From Bryobacterales bacterium (GTDB lineage: Bacteria > Acidobacteriota > Terriglobia > Bryobacterales > UBA6623): a stretch of 61,786 bases of DNA. The position numbers and the translations under genes are program-made. This document shows positions 28,562 through 38,257 of the stretch, one piece after another. The notes beneath the pieces are model-generated. The model searched no databases. It saw only the letters and a program-made list of their open reading frames with translations, and had not been told where the DNA came from. The stretch covers positions 1 through 61,786 of the forward strand of contig JAJDTX010000113.1 of NCBI GenBank assembly GCA_022826925.1. Reading direction: 5' to 3'. The stretch's first letter is position 1. Each line of letters starts with the position of its first letter.

Positions 28562-29149
28562 ATGCTCGACACCCAGTTGATTCTCAAACTCGTCGCGAGC
28601 TTCGCGATCGGTTCGATCCCATTTGCTGTCATCGCGATGTGGGGTTCGGGAAGGAGCATCCGCGACATCGGATCCGGCAACCCGGGCTTCAACAACGTGC
28701 TCCGATTCGACAAGCGGCGTGCCCTCGTCGCGCTGGCAGGAGATCTGGCCAAGGGCTTCGTTCCGATCTGGCTATTCCACGGGCCAGAAGACTACATCAA
28801 CTTCGCTTGGCTGTTCGGCATGGGAGCGGTATTCGGCCACTGCTACTCGCCATGGCTGCGCTTCCAAGGCGGCAAGGGCGTGGCCACGTCCGCTGGTGCG
28901 ATGCTGGCGATGTATCCCGGCGTGGCAGCCCTGTCGCTGGCGTTCTTCGTGCCGGTCCGGGTGCTGGGGGGGCGGTTCAAGATCAAGGAGATCGGCGCGT
29001 GGGCGTCGCTGTTGACGTGGGTGTTTTTCACCGTGGTGATCCACTTCCTGTCGGGAATGCCCCACACCAAGTACGCAGCTCTGATGACGGTATTCCTCAT
29101 CTGGAGGCACAAATCGAACATCGGCAGGATGCTTGAACGCAGCACGTAA
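28562..29149 (+). CDS. plsY: Glycerol-3-phosphate acyltransferase PlsY
   Basis: The 195-residue integral membrane acyltransferase transfers acyl groups from acyl-phosphate to glycerol-3-phosphate, starting phospholipid synthesis. All three cytoplasmic motifs are recognisable: GSIPFAVIAMW, then IGSGNPGFNNVLRFDKR, then FQGGKGVATSAGAM. Five hydrophobic segments are visible. The second motif reads PGFNN where most PlsY have xGATN, a mild departure. It follows the CNT gene by 8 bp. The pairing of nucleoside uptake and phospholipid synthesis has no obvious shared pathway. Confidence 0.9.
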   Translation: MLDTQLILKLVASFAIGSIPFAVIAMWGSGRSIRDIGSGNPGFNNVLRFDKRRALVALAGDLAKGFVPIWLFHGPEDYINFAWLFGMGAVFGHCYSPWLRFQGGKGVATSAGAMLAMYPGVAALSLAFFVPVRVLGGRFKIKEIGAWASLLTWVFFTVVIHFLSGMPHTKYAALMTVFLIWRHKSNIGRMLERST

Positions 29150-29448
29150 CACTGACCGTTAGAGCCACTACGGCGCTCGGCCCCGCCGTCCGTGTACGGA
29201 AGGCCAAGCGAACCGCTCCGAGCTGCCTTGCTGCGTCCGTCACCTTACTGCCATGAGCGATAGGGCTGCGCCCGAGTGGCCTAGCCGGCCATCCTCGCCG
29301 GCCAAGTCCTTCAGTGCTCCGGAGAGTCCGGTACTCATTCCCGGCCGCCGCTTCGTCAAAGTGCGTGAACCGGGCGCCCATCGGATGGTCTCAGCGATCG
29401 AGCGCGTCGAATCGCTGGCGGGAGACGGTGCCAGGGAAGGAGCATCTC

Positions 29449-30468
29449 ATGGACGGAACACCGCGAATCCTGACCATCGGCTTCGCGCTGGGGCTTGTCT
29501 TCTGCCGGGGAGCAACTGCCGCGGGCGCTGTCGAGAGTCCAACACCCACGGTCTACGCGAAGGGCCTCAGCGCTAGCATCGAAGGAACGAGACTGCGACC
29601 GGCGAGGCTCGTCTTCACGGACAGTCACCTGGTCGTCGACTTGCAAGGGTACGGCTCGGAACGCTTCGACTACGAGACGATCCGATTCCAGCGGATCCGC
29701 ACGCCCGTGCAATGGTCGTTGTTCGACAAGAAATACTGGCTTTCCACGCTCTCGGGAGCGCCCATGTTCTACCTGCTTGGCCCGTATACCCTGGCGGGCT
29801 ACCTCGGGGCAATTCATGCGGTGGAGCTGTCGAGCTGGCTTGCCAGTCGCGGCAAGCGAGAGCGGCTCGGCCTGCACTCCGACGATCCGCACCGATCCTC
29901 GCAGGTGGCGCTTCCCCGCAACGCGAAGTTGCGGAACGCGATACTCGACGAGTTCGCGCGTAGGTTCGCAGGGAAACTGCGGACCCGTCCTCCCGACTCA
30001 TCCACGCTGCCGGAGCAAGAGCCCTATCCGGTTGCAGGCAACCAGGCGCCTGACTTCACGCTCACTGCGTTGAATGGCATGGCGTGGAATCTGGCGCGAC
30101 TGAGGGGAAGTGTCGTTCTTGTGAATTTCTGGGCGACGTGGTGCGAGCCCTGCCGCCAGGAGCTCCCGCAGCTGCAGCAGCTTTACGAGCGGCATTCCGA
30201 CGACGGCCTTGTCGTCCTCGGGGTGAGCGACGAGGATCCGGGCAAGGCACGACAGTATCTGGAAGAGCACGGAATCAGCTACCCCTCGCTGCACGATGGC
30301 ACCGGAAGCGTGATGCAGAGCTACCAGGTCGGCGCGATTCCGACCAGCCTGATCATCGACCGGGACGGCCAACTGCTACAGCGAATGGAGGGCTACAAGC
30401 CGACCAGCGCCTTTGAGAAGGCTCTCAGGCCGCTGCTCGCACAGACATCCGCGGAGTCCGGGCGCTGA
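29449..30468 (+). CDS. TlpA-like thioredoxin-fold protein with N-terminal extension
   Basis: The 339-residue exported protein has a signal-like N-terminus (ILTIGFALGLVFCRGATAAG). Then come ~180 residues with a hydrophobic stretch (APMFYLLGPYTLAGYLGAIHAV) that may anchor it. A C-terminal redoxin domain (from about residue 205) bears the active site NFWATWCEPCRQELPQ and the cis-Pro segment VGAIPTSLIIDRDG. It probably reduces periplasmic disulphides or supports cytochrome maturation. AAGGAG at 29437-29442, 6 nt before ATG 29449, fixes the start; the longer frame from 29314 is unlikely. Confidence 0.87.
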   Translation: MDGTPRILTIGFALGLVFCRGATAAGAVESPTPTVYAKGLSASIEGTRLRPARLVFTDSHLVVDLQGYGSERFDYETIRFQRIRTPVQWSLFDKKYWLSTLSGAPMFYLLGPYTLAGYLGAIHAVELSSWLASRGKRERLGLHSDDPHRSSQVALPRNAKLRNAILDEFARRFAGKLRTRPPDSSTLPEQEPYPVAGNQAPDFTLTALNGMAWNLARLRGSVVLVNFWATWCEPCRQELPQLQQLYERHSDDGLVVLGVSDEDPGKARQYLEEHGISYPSLHDGTGSVMQSYQVGAIPTSLIIDRDGQLLQRMEGYKPTSAFEKALRPLLAQTSAESGR

Positions 30469-30550
30469 TGGGCCGGCGGCAATGCCTGCCGCAGGCCACG
30501 GTGCCAAGCCGCGGGGCCATCCAGCTCGGCCCCTCGCGGTCTCGCGCCTT

Positions 30551-31891
30551 CTAGCCCAGCACGGCTGCCGCGGAATCCGCCAGGATGCCGGCCATGAGGT
30601 CCAACTCGTCCTGCGTCGTTACGAACGGCGGTGCCAGGCAGAAGACATCTCCGCGCAGACGGCTGAACAGACCGCGCTTTTGGACCTCGGCGTTGAGCCT
30701 TTCCCCAACCCGCTCTGCCGGGTCGAACTCGACCTTCGTCGCCTTGTCCCGGACAAACTCCACCGCGCACATCAGGCCCTTGCCTCGAATCTCGCCCACG
30801 TGTGGATGGCCATCCAATGCCGCCCGCAATCTAGTCAAGAGATACGCTCCCTTTTCCGCCGCCTGAGTCGGAAGCCCCTCGCGCTCGAGGATCTCGAGAT
30901 TGCGCAACGCCACGGCGCAGCCGACCGGATGCGCACTGTAGGTGTATGCATGCATCCACGGCGTTTCGCTCTCGTCCAGAGCCGCCGCGATCTTCTCAGT
31001 GCACCCGACGCCTCCGAACGGGAAGTAGCCAGAAGTAATCGCCTTGGCAAATTGCATGATGTCGGGCTGCACGCCCCAATGCTCCAGCGCGAACCATTTG
31101 CCCGTGCGCCCGAACCCGGTGATGACCTCGTCTGCGACGAATAGCACGTCGTACTTGTCGCAGATCTGGCGGATGCGAGGGAAGTAGTCGTCCTGAGGGA
31201 CGATCACCCCGCCAGCGCCCTGCACGGGCTCGGCCAAGAACATTGCGACCGTGTCGGGCCCCTCGCGCAGGATGGCCCGCTCCAGCTCGTTGGCAGCCGC
31301 GACACCTTGGCTAGAGCCGGCTGGTGCCTCGTAGCGATACGGGTATGGCGACGGAATATGCACAAAGCCGGGCACACGCGGTTCGAACTGCGGCCAGTAC
31401 CCCGAAATGCCCGTGGCGCTCATCGCCGCCAGGGTCACTCCGTGGTAGCCCCACTGACGCGAAATCACTTTCGTCTTGTGGGGGTAGCCTCTGATCTTCC
31501 AATACGAGCGCGCCAGCTTGAAGCTCGTTTCGCTGGCTTCCCCGCCCCCGGAGGTGAAGAAGAATCGCGAGATCGACGGGTAAGTCAGGTCGGCGAGCCG
31601 CGCCGCCAGCTCGATCGCACGCTCGTTCGAACTTCCGGCGTAGCCGGAGCAATAGGCCAGCTCGCTCATCTGATGCTGGGCGGCCTCGGCCAATTCTGTC
31701 CTGCCGTGGCCAGCGACTACGTTCCACAGCCCTGACAGCCCGTCAAGGTAACCGCGCCCATCGGCGTCGTAGATGAGCGATCCTCGGCCGCGGACCCAGA
31801 CGTGACCGCCGCGATGAGTCTCGCGACTGTGCAGCGGGTGGACGAGGTGGTCAAGGTCTTGCGTCAGCAGTGCTGGCTTGTTGTCACCCAT
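30551..31891 (-). CDS. Class III pyridoxal-phosphate aminotransferase (omega-amino acid : pyruvate type)
   Basis: A 446-residue PLP enzyme. It has FFTSGGGEASETSFKLARSYW (phosphate-binding region), VISRQWGYHGVTLAAMSATG, then DVLFVADEVITGFGRTGKWFALEHW, with the catalytic Lys in MQFAKAITSGYFPFGGVG. The WNVVAGHGRTELAEAA start and overall length match beta-alanine/omega-amino acid:pyruvate or putrescine:pyruvate transaminases. ATG 31891 is preceded by AAGGGAGA, a good ribosome-binding site, so the 25-codon upstream extension is rejected. It lies 94 bp downstream of the second DUF3604 gene on the same strand. Confidence 0.88.
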   Translation of the reverse strand: MGDNKPALLTQDLDHLVHPLHSRETHRGGHVWVRGRGSLIYDADGRGYLDGLSGLWNVVAGHGRTELAEAAQHQMSELAYCSGYAGSSNERAIELAARLADLTYPSISRFFFTSGGGEASETSFKLARSYWKIRGYPHKTKVISRQWGYHGVTLAAMSATGISGYWPQFEPRVPGFVHIPSPYPYRYEAPAGSSQGVAAANELERAILREGPDTVAMFLAEPVQGAGGVIVPQDDYFPRIRQICDKYDVLFVADEVITGFGRTGKWFALEHWGVQPDIMQFAKAITSGYFPFGGVGCTEKIAAALDESETPWMHAYTYSAHPVGCAVALRNLEILEREGLPTQAAEKGAYLLTRLRAALDGHPHVGEIRGKGLMCAVEFVRDKATKVEFDPAERVGERLNAEVQKRGLFSRLRGDVFCLAPPFVTTQDELDLMAGILADSAAAVLG

Positions 31892-31985
31892 GGGAGTCTC
31901 CCTTGTTGCGCCGGCGCTGGGCACGACAGGCGGTCTTGTCCGCGCCGACCGATCCCTGCCTTCCAATCGCGCCAGCCACGTGCGG

Positions 31986-34781
31986 TTACCGAGTCGTGAC
32001 CCAGATCGGAGATGACCAGGCTACGTTGCCATCGTCTTGGACCACGCGCACGTAGTAGTAGTCCTCACCGGGCTGCTTGTCCTTGTCGACAAATGTGAAC
32101 GCGGAATCCTGCGGCAGTTTCTGCCGATTGTGCAGAAACTGCTGGTTCTTGATCAAATCCACCTGTCGTAGCGGAGTTGTTCCAATGATGCGGACCTTCA
32201 GCTCGAAGCCTTCCTCCGTCTCGAGGATGTCACCCTGCAGGTGCTCCTTGCCATCGGGTGTCTCCAAGCGGTAGTCGAGAATGATGTTGTCCGTCGCGCC
32301 ATAGTTGTGCCGCTGCTTCATGGCGTCCAGCATGCCCTCGCGCGTGAACTTCTCAGCTATGGTGCAAGCGTAGGAATAGTGCGTCGAGAGATGGTCGGAG
32401 GCCGCTTGAACACCCAGCTTGTAGCCCTTGGCCCAGGCGTTCCAGACATAGCCCGCCGGCTCGAACCCTCCGATCTGGGACGTGATGTTCTCGTTGTTGG
32501 CCGCTAGAGGCGCGCCCTCGTACTCGGCCGAAACGCGATCGCCTTGGAAGATCTCCACTAGCGGTTCGACCTCCGGGTCATTGTCGCGCCAGTCCGTGCC
32601 CATGCGGGTCGCGGAGGTATGCGAGATGGCAATGCCATCGTAGCGCTTTAGGTACTCATACAGCCGGCCCGCCCCCTGCTCGCTGCGGGTCTCTTCCGGC
32701 AGTGTCGGAAGGGTAGGGTTGCCGCGCTTGGCGAACAGGACGTTGCGGTGCCCGGCCGGGTAGCGGATCGATCTCTCGTAGCCGTAGAACGGCTGGAACG
32801 ACCCGGCGAAGGAGAAGACATCCACGGTCTGTTGCAGCAGCCAGTTGACGTATTCGTTGTCGGGACCGCCCGACCCGTTGTGCTCGCTTGCCAGCAAGTA
32901 GTCGAGCGCCGCGACATCGACCGAATAGCGGTAGGTCTGCAACAGCGAGCCGTCGTTGTTGCCGTCCATGGAGAACTCCGTGTGGCGATGCGTGTCACCC
33001 CGGTAGATCTTGTAGGTCTTGCCCTCGCTGTTGATCTCATACGCGCGGATGCGCGCCACGTCCGCCGGCTCCGTCGGCGCCATGTCGTAGAAGAACAGCT
33101 CCGGCTCGGTTCGAGTCCTTAGCACCGGGGCGGCGGTCTCGCGCTCCAGTTTCGGCAGCTTGGCGGCGTAGACGTCTTCGTGCTGGTACAGAAAGTCCTC
33201 GAAGTCCCGGTTGTCCATAGACCACGCCGCGAACAGGTTGCCATTGCCGTCGGACGCAAGGCCCCAGCGCACGTCCTGCCGGCTGGCGCTGAAGGGGAAC
33301 TCCACCGGCCTGATCCAGCTCTCGCCGTCGAGCGTCGAGCCCCAGATTTCCCAGCAGGCGCGGTGCAGCGGCGTCTCGCTGGGCATGTCGCGCTGCCGGA
33401 TCGTGCGGTGGCGTCCGAACAGCCACATGCGACCCTCGGCATCAAGCGCCAGTTGCGGGAAGTCATTGTGGCGTTTGTCGATATGCTCGGGCAGCGATTC
33501 GTTGATGTCTCCCACCGGAGCCTTCCAATCCGCGCCGTCCAAGATTGCCACCCGCGTGCGGCGATAGTCGTAGAGACGCGTCCCCTGCACGTTCGGCAGG
33601 AACCCTGTGTCCTTGCCCCAATTCATTCCGCTCTCGTTGTAGGCAGCCCACAACCGGTTGCTAGCATCGACCGCCAGCGCCACGTGCGCCTCGTACAACT
33701 TGGTCGCAGCGATGGGTCGCACATCGCTCCACCGGGAGCCGTCCCATGTCCGGAGCAGTACGTCGTAGTCACCCTTGTCGTAGGTGTCCCAAGCTACGTG
33801 GACCTCGCCGTTGAGTCCCGCAGCGATCACTGGCTCCCAGTCGTTGGCAGGAGAGCTTGAGACCCTTTCCTCGGAACTCCAGGTCTCGCCGTCGTGGCGC
33901 TTGGCGTAGATGTCGTTCGCGCCAGCGCGGAGACTCTGCCAGACCAGCCACAGATTGCCCGCCGAATCGGTGGCTAGGTTGTGGAAGGTGTCGGGGCCGG
34001 GGGTCTCGGTCAGGCGCAAGACCGGCGTCAAGGAACCACTATTCAGCGAGCGCCCGTACAAGTCGAAGTTGCCGTCGACCTGGTTCGACCACACAAACCA
34101 AGGTGCGCCCGCCTTGTCCCGCCCCAGCTTGACCAGATAGGCGTCGCTGGGCTCTTCGCTGATTCGCTGCAGATCGCCCCAGGTCGACCCGTCGTGACGA
34201 CGCGCGAAGATGTGATTGGCCCCGTTGTTGTAAGCCACCCAAGCAACCCAGACCTCGCCGCTGTCACCGCCGAGGATTGCCACGAAGTCGTCCTCGTACA
34301 CATCTCCAGTGAGCTTCTCGGCGGGCGGCACCCGCTCCACGACCGCGGAGCCGCCGAGGAATTGTCGCGGCTCGCCCAGAGGGACTTCCCGGCTCCGGAA
34401 CTCAAAGTTGCCCTGCGCAGTCTCGATGCGTACGCGCGCGCCATCAGTGCCGCGCACGTCCACGACGACGCCCGGCGTCCAGTAATACTCCTGGACCCCC
34501 GTGTTCGGCGGGTGTAGGTAATTTGCGACGCGATAGTTGACACCCTTTTGCGTGGACAGCTTCCATCGGTTTGGAGTAGTGATCTCGTTTTCCGGCCGCG
34601 GGTGCCAGTCACGCAGCTGGACAAGTTCGCCGCCCGACACAGAGACCGACCCGTCCCAGGCGGTCTCGGTCATGTCGTTGAGACCGAAGCGGACTCGGAA
34701 CGAAGCGATGTCGTCGCCACTCAGTTCCGGAGCGGCCATCAATGGGACCGCCAAGAACGCGAATAGCAGTCGTACCAGCAT
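31986..34781 (-). CDS. Exported DUF3604 protein, second paralogue
   Basis: The 931-residue protein has a signal peptide (LVRLLFAFLAVPLMAAP). About 570 residues of beta-propeller-like repeats follow (WFVWSNQVDGNFDLYGRS, WLVWQSLRAGANDIYAKR, HVAWDTYDKGDYDVLLRT), then a DUF3604 PHP-like domain with YRGDTHRHTEFSMDGNNDG near residue 610 and LASEHNGSGG near 645. The C-terminal strand module ends in YYVRVVQDDGNVAWSSPIWV, mirroring the paralogue at 12961. GGAGGTGA upstream of ATG 34781 supports this start. The N-terminal ~150 residues, absent from the shorter paralogue, look like an extra beta domain. Confidence 0.85.
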   Translation of the reverse strand: MLVRLLFAFLAVPLMAAPELSGDDIASFRVRFGLNDMTETAWDGSVSVSGGELVQLRDWHPRPENEITTPNRWKLSTQKGVNYRVANYLHPPNTGVQEYYWTPGVVVDVRGTDGARVRIETAQGNFEFRSREVPLGEPRQFLGGSAVVERVPPAEKLTGDVYEDDFVAILGGDSGEVWVAWVAYNNGANHIFARRHDGSTWGDLQRISEEPSDAYLVKLGRDKAGAPWFVWSNQVDGNFDLYGRSLNSGSLTPVLRLTETPGPDTFHNLATDSAGNLWLVWQSLRAGANDIYAKRHDGETWSSEERVSSSPANDWEPVIAAGLNGEVHVAWDTYDKGDYDVLLRTWDGSRWSDVRPIAATKLYEAHVALAVDASNRLWAAYNESGMNWGKDTGFLPNVQGTRLYDYRRTRVAILDGADWKAPVGDINESLPEHIDKRHNDFPQLALDAEGRMWLFGRHRTIRQRDMPSETPLHRACWEIWGSTLDGESWIRPVEFPFSASRQDVRWGLASDGNGNLFAAWSMDNRDFEDFLYQHEDVYAAKLPKLERETAAPVLRTRTEPELFFYDMAPTEPADVARIRAYEINSEGKTYKIYRGDTHRHTEFSMDGNNDGSLLQTYRYSVDVAALDYLLASEHNGSGGPDNEYVNWLLQQTVDVFSFAGSFQPFYGYERSIRYPAGHRNVLFAKRGNPTLPTLPEETRSEQGAGRLYEYLKRYDGIAISHTSATRMGTDWRDNDPEVEPLVEIFQGDRVSAEYEGAPLAANNENITSQIGGFEPAGYVWNAWAKGYKLGVQAASDHLSTHYSYACTIAEKFTREGMLDAMKQRHNYGATDNIILDYRLETPDGKEHLQGDILETEEGFELKVRIIGTTPLRQVDLIKNQQFLHNRQKLPQDSAFTFVDKDKQPGEDYYYVRVVQDDGNVAWSSPIWVTTR

Positions 34782-34908
34782 CACTTCACCTCCAATGCGA
34801 GATTTGGGCACTGAGATTCTAGCAAGGCGTTGGCTTGCCCTCGCCCGGCCCGGCCGGAGATGCTCCCGACTAAAGGCGCTCGCCCGACGCTGATATGCTT
34901 GCTAAGGC

Positions 34909-35334
34909 ATGCCGAACCCAGACCTCCGCTACTGGCTGGTGAAGTCCGAGCCTTTCAAGTACTCGTGGGCAGATCTCGTCAAGGACGGCTGGACATATTG
35001 GGACGGGGTGCGAAACTACGAGGCCCGCAACAACATTCGGGCGATGGCCGTCGGCGACCAGTTGCTCTTCTATCACTCGAATGAAGATCGCGCAGTTGTT
35101 GGTATCGCTGAGGTTATCCGCGAGAACTACCAAGATCCGACAACCGATGACGACCGCTGGAGCGTGGTTGACATCAAGCCCCTGCAAGCCCTGTCCGCCC
35201 CCGTCACGCTTGCTGAGATCAGGCGCGAGCCAAGACTGGGCAACATGCAGCTGGTAACCCGCAGCAGGCTATCGGTATCTCCCGTCACTGCGGACGAGTT
35301 CGGCGTTATCGTTGCGATGGGCGGCCTAGATTAA
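34909..35334 (+). CDS. EVE domain-containing protein
   Basis: The 141-residue protein is a single EVE (PUA-like) domain. It starts YWLVKSEPFKYSWADLVKDG and continues WDGVRNYEARNNIRAMAVGDQLLFYHSNED, the diagnostic core, with VVGIAEVIRENYQDPT following. EVE proteins bind modified bases in DNA or RNA; bacterial members are widespread and sometimes fused to restriction domains. It stands alone here, 4.2 kb from the Mrr gene. Start ATG 34909 gives the normal family length. Confidence 0.93.
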   Translation: MPNPDLRYWLVKSEPFKYSWADLVKDGWTYWDGVRNYEARNNIRAMAVGDQLLFYHSNEDRAVVGIAEVIRENYQDPTTDDDRWSVVDIKPLQALSAPVTLAEIRREPRLGNMQLVTRSRLSVSPVTADEFGVIVAMGGLD

Positions 35335-35449
35335 GCGACCGCACAGGGGCACGCGCAACGCGCGGAATCTCGGCCCGCAACCTCCATGCATGAACTGCCG
35401 CTCAGGGCGCTCAGGCTCAGCGATATCGGAGCAGAAGCCTGCGTCCGCC

Positions 35450-36538
35450 TCAGTGGACGATAACGCGCCGTCCGCCGTAGAGCTTCCCTACCTCTTCGTC
35501 GACGAGGCGTACCTGGACCTGATGTGGAGAAAGCTCCTCGTCCACCGAACTCGGGTAGTAGCCCACGATGTACTCGGTCGCAGCCAGATCCGCCAGCGAC
35601 CCCAGGATCTTTCGCACCACGATGTTGTTGAGGACCTCCGGGTCGAAACTCTGGCCGCCCGTCCGGGGACCGATGTCCGCGAAGATCGCCTGTCGTGATT
35701 CTTGACTACGTATGTTCGATTGCCTGCGGAGCAGGCCGGCCGGGTTGCGCGTTCCGCCGGGAATCTGACTGCGGCGTTCCTGCCCCGGGCTTGGCTGACG
35801 AGGCTGGCGCCACACACCACCCCCGCCGCCTTGGTTGTATCTGTCCGTGAGCTCGCTGTGTCCCAAGATCACCGGATAGATCGGAATCGCCAGGGCATTG
35901 GCCACTTGCACAACCAGGTCGGGGTTTATGTTGGTGGTGCTAAACCCATCCGAGAACACAAGCATCATCCGCGAGACGTTACCCCCGCGATTGGAAGCGT
36001 CCCGAGCGGTCTGGATGATCGCCTCGTACACACGGCTTCCGAGCGCTTCGGACTCGTAGGTCAGCTCGATTGCCCGCTTCAACCTTGCGAAATCGCGGGT
36101 CGGCCCGGTGAAGCGCTTGAGCGTGTCGGCGAAACCGTAGACGGAGATCATCACGTCCTTGCGAAGCCCTTCCAGCAGTGTCGTCCGGATACTGGTAAAG
36201 TCCAGCAATCCCCGCATCATGACGCTGAGGCTGAAGTCGATCAGAAAGATAATCTCCGTCGGCACGCTTCGGGCAGCACCTGGCGGTGCACCTTCGGCGG
36301 CCGGCCCCTCGACGAACGCGATGTCCTGCTTGACGCCGTCCTCGTACAGTTCGAAGGACGCCTTCCCCAAACCATCTACGGACTGCTTCTTTTCATACAC
36401 ATGCAGCGGAACCACGACGAGGTTCGATTCGGTCCTAATGACGAAACCCGAATCTTCGACCGGTGCCTCCGAGTCTTGCCCTAGGGCCAGCACGCTGACC
36501 GCAATGAGGCCCGCCAGGAGTCGCGCTGCCGCTTTCAT
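35450..36538 (-). CDS. VWA domain protein, VWFA-related Acidobacterial type
   Basis: The 362-residue protein has a signal peptide (LLAGLIAVSVLALGQDSE). A short N-terminal segment (IRTESNLVVVPLHVYEKKQ) is followed by a von Willebrand A domain with MIDAS motif DFSLS (IFLIDFSLSVMMRG, near residue 100), and MMLVFSDGFSTTN near residue 195. The arrangement, a DxGxxV-like preamble then VWA, matches the family described for Acidobacteria. It probably mediates extracellular protein-protein adhesion with a bound divalent cation. It has no linked secretion or MoxR genes. Confidence 0.87.
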   Translation of the reverse strand: MKAAARLLAGLIAVSVLALGQDSEAPVEDSGFVIRTESNLVVVPLHVYEKKQSVDGLGKASFELYEDGVKQDIAFVEGPAAEGAPPGAARSVPTEIIFLIDFSLSVMMRGLLDFTSIRTTLLEGLRKDVMISVYGFADTLKRFTGPTRDFARLKRAIELTYESEALGSRVYEAIIQTARDASNRGGNVSRMMLVFSDGFSTTNINPDLVVQVANALAIPIYPVILGHSELTDRYNQGGGGGVWRQPRQPSPGQERRSQIPGGTRNPAGLLRRQSNIRSQESRQAIFADIGPRTGGQSFDPEVLNNIVVRKILGSLADLAATEYIVGYYPSSVDEELSPHQVQVRLVDEEVGKLYGGRRVIVH

Positions 36539-36902
36539 GGTCTCAGCACCTCGATTCCGCGATTCGGCACCAACTCGCGGTTGGCCAAGTTCAACACTGG
36601 CAGAAGGTTAGCACGAAACACTCAGCTATGTGTCGAAAATCGCAGACGACCGCACATTGCGGCAACGAAACCGCGTGCGCGACACCCGATGCTAGGTCTC
36701 CTCGAGCCGGAGCGTGGACTCGCTAACGGCACGCTTGCATTCGGCCTGAACGCGGGCCCAGTCGTTTCTGAATTCAAGGTCCCCGCATGAGTTAGTATGA
36801 TCAGAGCGCAATCGTGGCGCTGTCCATCGTCTCGCAGAATCGGCGCATCCTGCGCCACTTGAGGGCAGGCCGGTTATGACCCGCCGTTAAAGTGAGAACC
36901 TT
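36539..36902. other. 364-bp divergent intergenic region
   Basis: The region separates the leftward VWA gene from the rightward Gfo/Idh gene. No coding frame in it resembles a protein family. The only sub-feature I can support is a candidate promoter at 36773-36801. Confidence 0.6.
36773..36801 (+). promoter_or_regulatory. Candidate promoter of the Gfo/Idh-HEAT gene pair
   Basis: TATGAT (36796-36801) with TTCAAG 17 bp upstream (36773-36778), about 100 bp before the Gfo/Idh ATG. The -10 is good, the -35 only moderate. Confidence 0.35.
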
Positions 36903-38246
36903 ATGACCAAACCAGACCAGTTCACTCGCAGATCATTCATCTCATCCGCTGCATCGACCTCGCTTGGAATCACCATCGTGCCAGCTTCGGTGCTGGCCAA
37001 GCCTGCTCCCAGCGACCGCCTGAATTTCGGGCACATCGGTCTTGGGGGCCGTGGGAGGCGATTCCTCAGGCCGGAGTCGCGGGTAGACCAGAAGGTTGTG
37101 CCTTGGGAAAACCTCGGAGGCGCCGGGGACCGCTACATGCGCCCCGCTCTATCCACCGCGCTCTGCGACGTGGACTCGAGCCGACTCGACATGTCGGCCA
37201 CGATGGTCGGCGGACGGCCGCGCTTGTTCAAGGACTTCAGGCGCATGCTCGAGCTGAAAGACCTCGACGCTGTATTCATCGCCTCTCCCGACCACTGGCA
37301 CGCCCTGATGACCATCATGGCCTGTCAGGCCGGCAAGGACGTGTACGTTGAGAAGCCCGCCGCCAAGACCGTGGAAGAAGGCCGGGCGATGGTCACCGCC
37401 GCGGAGCGCTACGGGCGCGTTGTCCAAGTGGGCTCGCAAGGCCGTTCGCAAGAGGCCGCCTACTACGCCAAGAACTACATCAACAACGGGCAGATCGGCA
37501 CCGTCTCGGAAGTCAAGTGCTGGCACTACGAGAACCCGCGCGGTACTTGGACACCGGACGAGGAGCCGCCCTCTGGGCTGGACTATGACAAGTGGATCGG
37601 TCCGGCGCGGGAGGTTCCGTACAACAAGACCCGAACTCACGGCGCCTTCCGCTGGATGCTGGACTTCGGAGGCGGCCAGATCCGGGACCGCGGCGCTCAT
37701 GTGATGAGCGTGGCCCAGTGGGTCATGAACGCCGACAACACCGGTCCGGTCAGCGTTGAGGCCACTGGCGAGCCGCACCACGGCGGAATCTACGACACGC
37801 CGATGCACATGACGGTGACCTATCAGTACAAGGATCCCGACTGGACCCTGATCTGGGCCCAGCCGGGCGAGCCATCGCAGGAGCTTGATGCGCGCTACGG
37901 TGCCGTTTACTGGGGCGACAAGGGCCGCTTGACAGTGACCTACGGCGACCGGAACACGACCGCCACAGAGCAGCAGGCAATGGAGTTCGAGACGCCATAC
38001 GGCGGGGTCGAAGTGTTCAAGAGTCCCGGGCACGGCGAGAACTTCGAAGACTGCATCATGTCCCGCGAGAAGCCCATCATGGACATCGAGTCGGCGCACC
38101 GCGTGTCGATCCTGTGCATCCTCGGAAACATCTCCTACCGGTTGCGCCGCAAGCTGGACTGGGACCCGGTCAACGAGCGCGTCCGGAACGACGAGGAAGC
38201 CAACCGCATGTTGAGCCGCCCGGGCCGCGGGCCTTGGCACCTGTAG
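36903..38246 (+). CDS. Gfo/Idh/MocA-family oxidoreductase, Tat-exported, second copy
   Basis: A 447-residue exported oxidoreductase with a Tat signal (TRRSFISSAASTSLGITIV), a Rossmann segment LNFGHIGLGGRGRRFL and the catalytic-site motif YVEKPAAKTVEEGRAM near residue 152. The C-terminal domain has GGQIRDRGAHVMSVAQWVMN. Compared with the 25423 paralogue it has a longer insert after the Rossmann strand. Substrate is unknown. The HEAT-repeat gene starts 11 bp downstream, so the two are probably one transcript. Confidence 0.9.
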   Translation: MTKPDQFTRRSFISSAASTSLGITIVPASVLAKPAPSDRLNFGHIGLGGRGRRFLRPESRVDQKVVPWENLGGAGDRYMRPALSTALCDVDSSRLDMSATMVGGRPRLFKDFRRMLELKDLDAVFIASPDHWHALMTIMACQAGKDVYVEKPAAKTVEEGRAMVTAAERYGRVVQVGSQGRSQEAAYYAKNYINNGQIGTVSEVKCWHYENPRGTWTPDEEPPSGLDYDKWIGPAREVPYNKTRTHGAFRWMLDFGGGQIRDRGAHVMSVAQWVMNADNTGPVSVEATGEPHHGGIYDTPMHMTVTYQYKDPDWTLIWAQPGEPSQELDARYGAVYWGDKGRLTVTYGDRNTTATEQQAMEFETPYGGVEVFKSPGHGENFEDCIMSREKPIMDIESAHRVSILCILGNISYRLRRKLDWDPVNERVRNDEEANRMLSRPGRGPWHL

Positions 38247-38257
38247 AGGACAGTGCG

